10,977 nucleotides of DNA. It comes from Candidatus Woesearchaeota archaeon CG07_land_8_20_14_0_80_44_23. Its GTDB lineage: Archaea > Nanobdellota > Nanobdellia > Woesearchaeales > 0-14-0-80-44-23. The notes under the pieces were generated by a model. The model had not been told where the DNA came from. It did not search any database and saw nothing but the letters and a program-made list of their open reading frames with translations. Made by a program: the position numbers and the translations under genes. Below are positions 1 to 8,100 of this stretch, one piece after another; positions within the stretch are counted from its first letter, which is position 1, and every line of letters begins with the position of its first letter. The stretch lies in contig PEXD01000056.1 in the NCBI GenBank assembly GCA_002779235.1, forward strand, positions 1-10,977, in the 5' to 3' direction.

Positions 1-378
1 ATCAAGGTCCGGCTGGTCATACCAGCCAAAAACAAAAGCAGTTGAGTTGAACGCAGAAACAGAAACAGACATTGAAGTGCCGGCTGTTGTATCCACATCA
101 ATTCTTGAAGTATACACAGTGCCATTTTTGTTGTATACTGCAAAGCTTGCATAGCTGCTTCCCGAATCATACCATCCAATTACAAATCGGTTGGGGTCAA
201 AAGTGGAGACGCTTACAGAGTTGTAGTCGCAGGCGCCAGCAGTTGAGTCAACCACTGTTTCAGAAGTTATGAGAGTGCCGTTTGTCCTGTAAACCTTGAA
301 TGCAATCCTGTCATTTGTGTCATCGCAGTATGCCACCGCAAAATTGTCCTCTCCAAGCGGAGTTACTGCGATAGAGGT
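1..378 (-). repeat. Beta-propeller-like repeats in the second secreted protein
   Basis: The repeats begin near residues 395, 447 and 497. Shared landmarks are 'SVSVS(T/A)F', '(F)V(I/F)GWYD' (in the first repeat FAVAYCD), '(F)(K)VY..NGT' and 'V(D)(S/T)TAG'. A 50-52 residue period with an aromatic-Asp strand end fits a propeller blade, but with only two complete units the fold is an inference. Cys 411 and 443 occur only in the first unit. Confidence 0.6.
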
Positions 379-1557
379 TATGTTTGCAGTGGAGAACTCA
401 GCATAGCCGGGGTCTGTTGAATTAAAGTAAAATGTGTATTCCTGCCCTGGAACTATGTCCTGCTGCTTTTTCCAGTCACCAATGCAGGACTGTGCATCAT
501 AATCCCAGTCAGCGCACTTCCAGAGCTCGTTGCCAGAGGCATTGAGTGTTATGTAACCCTCGCTGAAATTCAGCATCGCGGGGTTTATGCTGAAGGCGTT
601 TGTGATATTCCCGGAGATTGCTTGCGTTTTTATGTTTTTAATACTCTCGACAGAAAGCTCGTTCAACGGCAGTTCAAAATCATCTCTTATCTTAAGCTTT
701 TTCAGCTCTATTTTTTTTATGAAAGAGCCGCTTATCTCAATGGTGGCGTTGTAATCCGGCTCAGCGGGAATTCCCTGCTGATTTTCCTCTGAAAGCTTCA
801 GTGAGTAATTCCATTCCTTTCCATTTTTTCTCCTGATTATGAATCTGACATTTGAAATCCTTTCCGGATTCTCAACTCCTGATAGGTCAATTCTAACCTG
901 ACTGCTGCTTGCCTGGGGAATGTAAACTTCAGGCAGCACAACTGAGAAGCTTGAATTCCAGATTAAGGATGTGGAAGTGTCCAGGAGCACAAGTGTATAA
1001 TTTCCAGTGTGAGGCGGATAATATGCTATGGTTGAATTGAGAGAGTCAAGAAAAGTGTAGGATTCAGCCCCTGAATCAATCTTGAGAATGAGGTTTTGGG
1101 GTGAATAGCCGTAATCAGAAGGGTTTAGATGAATCAGCACGCTCTCTCCTAAAATGTATTCCCTCTTGTCTGTCCACAGGATAAGCGGCTTGAATGTTTT
1201 CTCAGGCTCTTTCAGATTTTCTTCCTCAGCTGTGAAATTCCTTGAATCGCACAGCGTGCCTGAATTCCAAAGCTCCACTGAGTAGGAACCGGCTTCCTTG
1301 GGCACAAACGGGACTTGCGAGAATGCTTCTCCGAGCAGTCTATAAGAGTTGGATGGCGAGTTTATAACAAGTTCTGCTGACGGCTCTGCATCAATCACAT
1401 TTATTATTATTTGTGAGCCCACAGCAATTTTGTCATTTGAGACTGAAACCTGCCCGCATGATGCGAAAGCAATTGGGAAGTTCAGCGCTGAAAAAATGAT
1501 AAGGGCAGCTGCAAAGAGCAATGGATTGAAATCCATCAATGTATTTTTGCTGTGCAT
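1..1557 (-). CDS. Second secreted surface protein, N-terminal 519 aa, paralogous to the giant protein (3' end outside window)
   Basis: The frame is open from an ATG at 1557 to the window edge, with no stop. The ATG lies 4 nt after the stop of the giant gene, with weak GTGAT (1565-1561) just upstream. An alternative Met at residue 8 is possible. Residues 1-32 are a signal peptide with cleavage after AFA; the following SC makes a poor lipobox. Residues 33-110 and about 126-206 are two copies of a macroglobulin-like domain; the second (TDKREYILGE) matches TDKPSYSLGE of the giant protein. Residues 320-390 hold NELWKC (C348) and C358, then TDPGYAEF, again matching the giant protein. From about 394 there are beta-propeller-like repeats of 50-52 residues, each with a 'F(A/V)VxxWYD-like' strand and 'NGT' turn; two are complete and a third runs off the edge. 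The protein is probably exported and surface-located, and it may be as large as its neighbour. Confidence 0.88.
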   Translation of the reverse strand, partial: MHSKNTLMDFNPLLFAAALIIFSALNFPIAFASCGQVSVSNDKIAVGSQIIINVIDAEPSAELVINSPSNSYRLLGEAFSQVPFVPKEAGSYSVELWNSGTLCDSRNFTAEEENLKEPEKTFKPLILWTDKREYILGESVLIHLNPSDYGYSPQNLILKIDSGAESYTFLDSLNSTIAYYPPHTGNYTLVLLDTSTSLIWNSSFSVVLPEVYIPQASSSQVRIDLSGVENPERISNVRFIIRRKNGKEWNYSLKLSEENQQGIPAEPDYNATIEISGSFIKKIELKKLKIRDDFELPLNELSVESIKNIKTQAISGNITNAFSINPAMLNFSEGYITLNASGNELWKCADWDYDAQSCIGDWKKQQDIVPGQEYTFYFNSTDPGYAEFSTANITSIAVTPLGEDNFAVAYCDDTNDRIAFKVYRTNGTLITSETVVDSTAGACDYNSVSVSTFDPNRFVIGWYDSGSSYASFAVYNKNGTVYTSRIDVDTTAGTSMSVSVSAFNSTAFVFGWYDQPDLD

Positions 1558-1561
1558 TTTA

Positions 1562-2110
1562 TCACTTTAACTCGAGGTATAGGGAGACGCTCGGGGTTGA
1601 GCCCCTGTAATCCTTCAGGTTTGAGGGGATTCTCATCTCATAGTCATAGGTTCCGAACCTGCCCTGGACTTGGCTGTTTGCCTTTGTGACAAAGACAAGG
1701 TCCTGGGTGGCGTTGTAATAGGTGTTTCCGTCAGAATAATCCCAAAGGATTCCTGTCTCAAAGTTTGAATTGTTTGTTGAGTTTGCAACAGGAACATTTT
1801 CTATGTTTTTCCCGTAAACAGTGAAGTTCTCAACCTTCACCGGCTCTCCGCCTGAGGCGTATGTTGAATTGACTGAGTCGAAGAATGCTGACATGGAAAG
1901 CGCAGAATCTATTGCTGCAAAATCATCAGGAGAGGGCTCCCCTGAAGTTGTCCGCCCTATTGCTGAAAGCGAGCTCCAGTTTATGCTGCTATCAGAGTCT
2001 GCAACGAAGATGTTGCTGCCGTTCGCATCAGAGAGGTTCCAGAGATAGACATAGCTTGCAAACTGGCTTCCCAGCCCAAGCCCGCCGCTGAGATTTCCGT
2101 ATACATACTG
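1562..2110 (-). other. Distinct C-terminal domain of the giant protein (residues 2181-2362)
   Basis: This domain follows CARDB and lacks Cys. Landmarks are GNLSGGLGLGSQ near 2185-2196, VENFTVYGKNIENVPVANST at 2273-2292, TGILWDYSDGN near 2299-2309, DLVFVTKANS and GTYDYEMRIPSNLKDYRG at 2333-2350. It ends SVSLYLELK with no hydrophobic anchor. It looks like a conserved terminal domain of archaeal surface proteins (from memory) and may mediate attachment or assembly, since no other anchor exists. Confidence 0.55.
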
Positions 2111-5100
2111 CCAGCTCTGTATGAGAATTGTCTGGTTGGCATAGTTGTTGCTCTCGTTCTCCTCGGAAATGCTTCCGTTTGAGGCAAGAGGCGGGTCAAC
2201 TATTATGAAGATGTTGTGCATGCCGAGGGATGCAGTCCAGTTCGCAGACAAAGTTGAATGTAAATCAGGGCTCAAACTCAAAGTCCTGTTCTGCCCGATT
2301 TGAAGCCCGCCGGATGATGGGTCTCCGTCGAAGAATTGCACGGTGAAGTTAATTGCCGGGGACGCCCCGAAATTGTGGATTGTTGCATTGATTGTAACTG
2401 CTTTTCCTTCCTCAGGGTTGGTTGTGTTGTAGTAAAATGAGATGTCAGAGCTGTTGAGCGTCAGATCCGGCTTTGGAACTGTGAAATTCCAGGTGGCGCT
2501 TGTGCCGATATGCCCGACATAGTCAGCGCAGGAAACATTCCAGAAGTGCAGCCCTGAAGTGAGGTTTGAGAACTCCTTTGAGTAAACCGCCCCGCTTGAA
2601 AGGTTTATGTAAGAATCCTTTATTATGCTGTCCATTGTCAGGTTGCAGGTTATATTCTGGGAGACATTATCTGAGGCAGTGAAATTCAGCAGCGGCGAGT
2701 TATTGGAGAGTGTTGCGCCGTTATCCGGAAGGAGCAATGTCACTGACGGGCTGAAGAGGTCCACATAGATTATTCTGGATGATGAAACTGCGCTGTTGCT
2801 GTATGCGCCGCTGTCAAAGCATTTGATTGCCCAGCTGAAGATGCCCTCTCCGAGCGTGGCGCTTATGTTGTTCTGTCCGTTGTTCAACAGGCCAGAGGAC
2901 TTTGTGGTGTTTACGCTCCCGTTTATCAGGAGGGAGCAGTTGAGCAAGCCGTCGTTGTCAGAGGCATTGAAATAAAAGACAACCGGATTTGCGCTCCTCC
3001 ATGAAAAGTCAGCGGGGCTTACAAGCGAGATATTTGGGGAAACGCTGACGTTGAAGTGCCTCAATTCAGAATTGTTTGAATTTCCTGCGAGGTCTGTGCA
3101 GGATACATTAAATGAATACGTCCCGTCAGAAAGCCCGGTTAATGTGAAGTTGTATGGGGTGTTGTTGAATGCTGTTACTGTCCTGTTGAAAATGCTGTTT
3201 ATTGTTATGTTGCATGTAAGGTTTGGCGCAAGATTATCAGTTGCAGTGAAATTTAACACTGCCTGCGAAACTGAGAAATTCTGGTTTTCAGAGGGCATTG
3301 TGATGCTGATTGCAGGGGCGCTCCTGTCTATGTAGAATGCATATTGAGGAGGCGCATAGGTGTTCCAGTCAGAGTCAGTGCAGTTGACAGTCCAGGTGTG
3401 AGCGCCTTCAGGAATGCCGGTTACATAGAAGGAGTTGTTGGTGTTGGCCTCTATGTTTGTATCGGTAGCGTTCTGCTGCCCGTCAATGTAGAGCACGCAC
3501 TGCCTTATGCCAATCGGGTCTTCTGGCAGGTAAGTGAATGTGAGGTCCTGCGAGATTCCCCACGAGTTATTGCCCGGGCTCTCAAGCGTGACATTCGGAG
3601 GCGCCTTTACTGTGAAGTTCCAGAGCTCGCTTGCATTTATATTGTGCGCAAGGTCAAGGCAGGTGACATTCCAGAAATAGATGCTGTCTGAGTATATGTA
3701 TGTCCTGTTTATTGAAGTTCCATTCTGTGCAATGATTCCTGATTCTTTCAAATTGTTGTCAACATAAAGAGAGCAGTTCAGATTTTGTGCGAGGTTGTCA
3801 AATGCAGTCCAGTTGAATGTCACGTAGTTGCTCGTCCATATTGTGTTGTTCTGGGGGGAGTGCTGCTCTATCCAGGGGGCGTGGGTGTCAACTCCAAAAA
3901 TCCAGACAGGAGATGCCCCAATATTTGCACTCGGGTCAGAACAGGATACATTCCAGGTGTGGTTCCCTTCTGAAAGCCCGCCAGCATAAAAATAATTGTA
4001 TGCATCGTTTGTTATTGAATCATTTGTCTGGTTCAAGGAGCCGTCAATGTAAAGCGAGCAGTTTGAGACCGCAGAATCATCAACCACATAGTATGAGAAT
4101 GCAATGCTTGACGAGTTCTGCCAGGTGTTATTATCCGGAGCGAAAAGCGTGACTGCAGGGGGAAGCAATATTGTAAAATTCCATGTTGCGCTTATCCCAA
4201 GATTCTTCACTGCATCAGTGCAGCTCACATTCCAGTAATAAATCCCGTCGCCAAGGTCTGAAAGGGATGCATTCTTTTGCACTCCCGACTGCACTGAAAG
4301 GTTTTCATATTCAACATTATTGTTTACTGTTACATTGCACAGAAGATTTGCCGCATAGTTGTCTGTTGCATTAAAATACAGCATTACCTCATTTGAGGAT
4401 ATAGTGAGATTTGATGCGGGCGCATTCAGCGCTATGAACGGGGCAGTCCTGTCAACGCTGAAAAGCCTTGTGGCAGGCTGGTAATAGTTTGAATAGTCGC
4501 CCAAATCATAGCATAAAACAGTCCACGCCTTATTTGTCCCCTGAGGGATATCATTAAGCGTGAAATTGTTCTGCCCGCCGTTGACGAGCTGCGAGGAATT
4601 CTTCGTTTGGTTTACTGCCCCGTTTATTAATAATGAGCAGTTGAAAAGCCCGTCATTGTCTGAGGCAGTGAAGAGAAATGTTATGTTTCCGTTTGTCCAG
4701 GCATTGGAAGCAGGGCTGGTGAGCGAAACAGAAGGGAGTGCTGACACATTTATGCTCCGTGTCTCGCTGTAGTTGTAATTTCCGGCAAGGTCTATGCATG
4801 AGACATTCCAGGAATGGGAGCCGTCAAGGAATGAGATTGTATTGGAGACAACGCTGTTGTTGACTGCAGCAATTCCTGATTGATTAAGAGAGCTGTCTAT
4901 TGTAAGGTTACAGGAGAGATTTGGAGAATTCAAATCAGTTGCCCTGAACTGGAGGGAGATTGATGAGGATGTTGAATTCAGATAATTTGCAGGTGAAATC
5001 AACTCAACAGAGGGAATGCTCTTATCCACATGAATTGTTATTGGACCTGCTGAAGTTGTCAGAGAGCCGTCATCTGTGCAGTTTACTGCCCATGAATATG

Positions 5101-8100
5101 CTCCTGATGCTATTTCATAAAGCGTGAAATTGTTCTCTCCCCCATTGATGAGCTCAGAGGAGTTCTTGCTCTGATTTATGGCGCTGTTTATTATCAACGA
5201 GCAGTTGAAAAGCATGTTGTTGTCAGAGGCATTGAATCTGAAGGTGATGTTGCCACTGCTGTCCCAGTAAGCTTCGGTGGGAAAAACAAGTGAAACAGAT
5301 GGGGGAGTGTTGGTTATGTTAAAGCTTCTCGTTTCGCTTGTGTTTATGTTGCCTGCATCGTCAGCGCAGGAGATGTTCCAGTAATGCATTCCCAAGGAGA
5401 GGGTATAATTTGCAACTGTCGGGGTTGCGTTTGAGGCATTGATGTATGCGCGCCTTATCACATTGTCTATTGTGAGATTACAGGAGAGGTTGAGGGCCAT
5501 GTTGTCTGCCGCTGTAAAATTGAAGAATATCAGGTTCTGCGACTCAACTGAAAATTCAGGTGGCAAATTGAGCCATATGTCCGGCTTTGTTTTGTCTATG
5601 TAGAACCATTTGACAGCCGGCTGTGCATTGTTTCCTGAATCATCTGTGCAGTTCACAGTCCAGTTGTAGAGCCCTTCTGAAAGCCCGACAAGAGTGAAAT
5701 TCTGCTGAATCCCGTTCTGTATTGGGCTGTCTGTTTTGTTCAATTGCCCGTTTAGGTAGAGAGAGCAGCTTGCAACAGCGCTGTTATCTGAAGGAGTGTA
5801 ATAAATTACAACTGTTGCATTATTCTGCCAGGAATAGTTTGCGGGATTTCCGAGAGTGACTGTGGGAGGAGTTGTGTCGCCTATTGTTATCATCATTGTG
5901 ATAGTTCCGGTGGCATTTGAATAGGAGGATACTGCAATGCATCTGATATTGTTTGACGATGCTGTGTTCCCTTTTACTGAGAATGTTGTGATATTGCTGT
6001 TATTGACAGTGCCTATTGAATGCGGGTTTGTTTCGCCTGTATTTAGTATGAGATTGCCCGAGCTGCCTATTGCTGTCCAGGAGAGAGAGCTTGTGTTGTA
6101 TTGCGCATAGACATTTGTGTTAAGGCAGGTTCCTCCGTAGCAGCTGACGTTGCAGCTCTGGTTGAATAATTCATTCTGCCCTATTGTCAGGTTTGAGGCA
6201 GGGGCAGTCAGCTCCACGCTCAAAGTTCCGAGAGTTATGAAACTTGAGAATTCAACATATGAAAGCCTCAGGTTGTCCCAGGTGTGAGTGAATGTTACTG
6301 CTTTTCCAAAGTTGTTGTAAACTATTATTACAAGCTTGAGCATTTCTGTTGGAAGAAGTCTTGTATCAGATGATATGGTGCAGAGCCCTGTTGAAGTTGA
6401 TGAGACTGCGTATCCACCTGAACCTCCATCACCGTAATTGCAGAGAAGAGTGTCTGTTAAGCCGTCGGTTTTGTAGAGGAACCAGCTTACAAGCCCCTTG
6501 TTAGCAGGGCTTGTTGAAAACTCGGAGCTGAATGACACGTTGGTTCCCGCAGGGATAAATGCACCGTTGCTGCTAATGTATGGAGAAAGCGCATTGACAA
6601 GAGTGTATGAATTGCTTGGAGGCACACTTACAACCACATTGTTTTCTGTTGAATCCCTTGTGTTGGAAAGGCTTATCCCTGCTGTTGAAGTGTAGCTTGA
6701 TGTTGAGGTCTCATACCAGCGCCTCTCCCAGATTACGGGGGTGGCTGAAACATTTATGCTTCTTGTGCTTGAAGCATTCATATTGCCTGCCTGGTCTGTG
6801 CAGTTTATGCTCCAGTTGTGAACTCCGTTGGAAAGCGCGTATGTTATGTTCTGGGGCGTGTTCTTCTGGACAGAGTAGGATGTTGAAACAGCGGCACCAT
6901 CTATTATAAGGGAGCAGTTGGCGATGTTGAAGTTGTCAGTCACATTGTAGGTGAAAGTGACTACTGAATCGCTGGAAAAGTTGCCGTCGGGAGGCGAGAT
7001 GAGATTGAGCACAGGCGCGCTGGTGTCAATTGTAATAGTCCTGTTGTAAATGGCGAAGCTGCTGCTGTTGCCCGAGAAGCACTTGATGTTCCAGAGATAG
7101 ATTCCCTCATCTGAAAAGGTGTAGTTTATCCTGTTTACAGAGTTGTTTTGTATTGAGGTGTTGAGCGCGGCAGGAGCCCAGCTTCCACTTAGGTTTAGGT
7201 ATAAGCTGCAGTTTGAGATTGGAGTTGAGGAGACGGGAATGTATGTGAAGTTGACATTCCTGAAGTTGAGGGCCGCATTGTCTGAGGGGCTTGTCAGGTT
7301 TACCGTGATGTTGGAGGGAGTTGGGCTTGTGTAGTTCCAGGTCCAGTTGATGCTGTTCAGGGTTATGTTCACAGTTACGGGCCTGTTTGTCTTGCTGCTC
7401 TTGGCAGTTGAATTCAGGAATATATACCAAGTACAGTATCCTGAGCTCCAGGTGGGGCAGTTTTCCCTGCTGAAGGAGGCGCTTCCAGAGGGGCTCATGC
7501 TGGAATTGTAAATCACCTGGGTTGTGGTGCCTGGCCCGTCATATGCTATGACTCCTATGAATGACTCGTTTGAGTTCGCCTTTGTCTGGTCCCTGTCAAA
7601 GAAGCTGTAGTGCCTTCCTGAGCCGGAGGTTATTCCGCCTCCTGCAGAGTAGGATGTTGTTATTGACACATTGTAGCCCACTACTGAGAGGTAGCCGTCT
7701 GTAGCATTTTTGGGAACTGGCACATTAATCTGGCAGAAGACCTCGCAGTATGCCCAGCCGTTGTCGGGCCCGGTGTTCTGGCAGGTGCAGGTGAGGTTGT
7801 TCCATACTTCTGTATAGAGCGGATCCTCTTTTGTAAGAGTTAGTATATACTGATTTCCCGGAATTGTGTCCAATATTTTCTCGTAGCGTCCCATGCATTT
7901 TCTTGAGTAAAAATCATAGTCGCGGCACTTCCAAAGCTCGTCTCCTGCTGCAGTAAAATACACATCTGCTGAGGTAAAATTTACTGAGGTGGGGTCTATT
8001 GCAAAAGACCTTACTGCCTTTCCAGAAAAATTTTCAACATCTGAGGAAGGCACATCCTCAATTCTCAGCTCTGCAGGCGACTGGCTTATGTTGTCAAAGT

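Noticed and set aside
1453..1464. Lipobox (FASC) in the second secreted protein
   Set aside because: Phe at -3 is atypical and ordinary cleavage after AFA fits well. The lipoprotein option is kept only as a minor possibility.
3344..3691. Plus-strand frame of 115 aa
   Set aside because: It lies antisense inside the Ig repeats, with no signal or family resemblance. It is a by-product of the repeat codons.
2468..5869. CRISPR array or tandem DNA repeat
   Set aside because: Similarity is at the protein level with a 275-290 nt period and substantial divergence; there is no short direct repeat with spacers.
7107..7430. Minus-strand 107-aa frame inside the giant gene
   Set aside because: It overlaps the Ig-1 region in another frame with Gln/Lys/Leu-rich nonsense composition; the main frame is clearly real.
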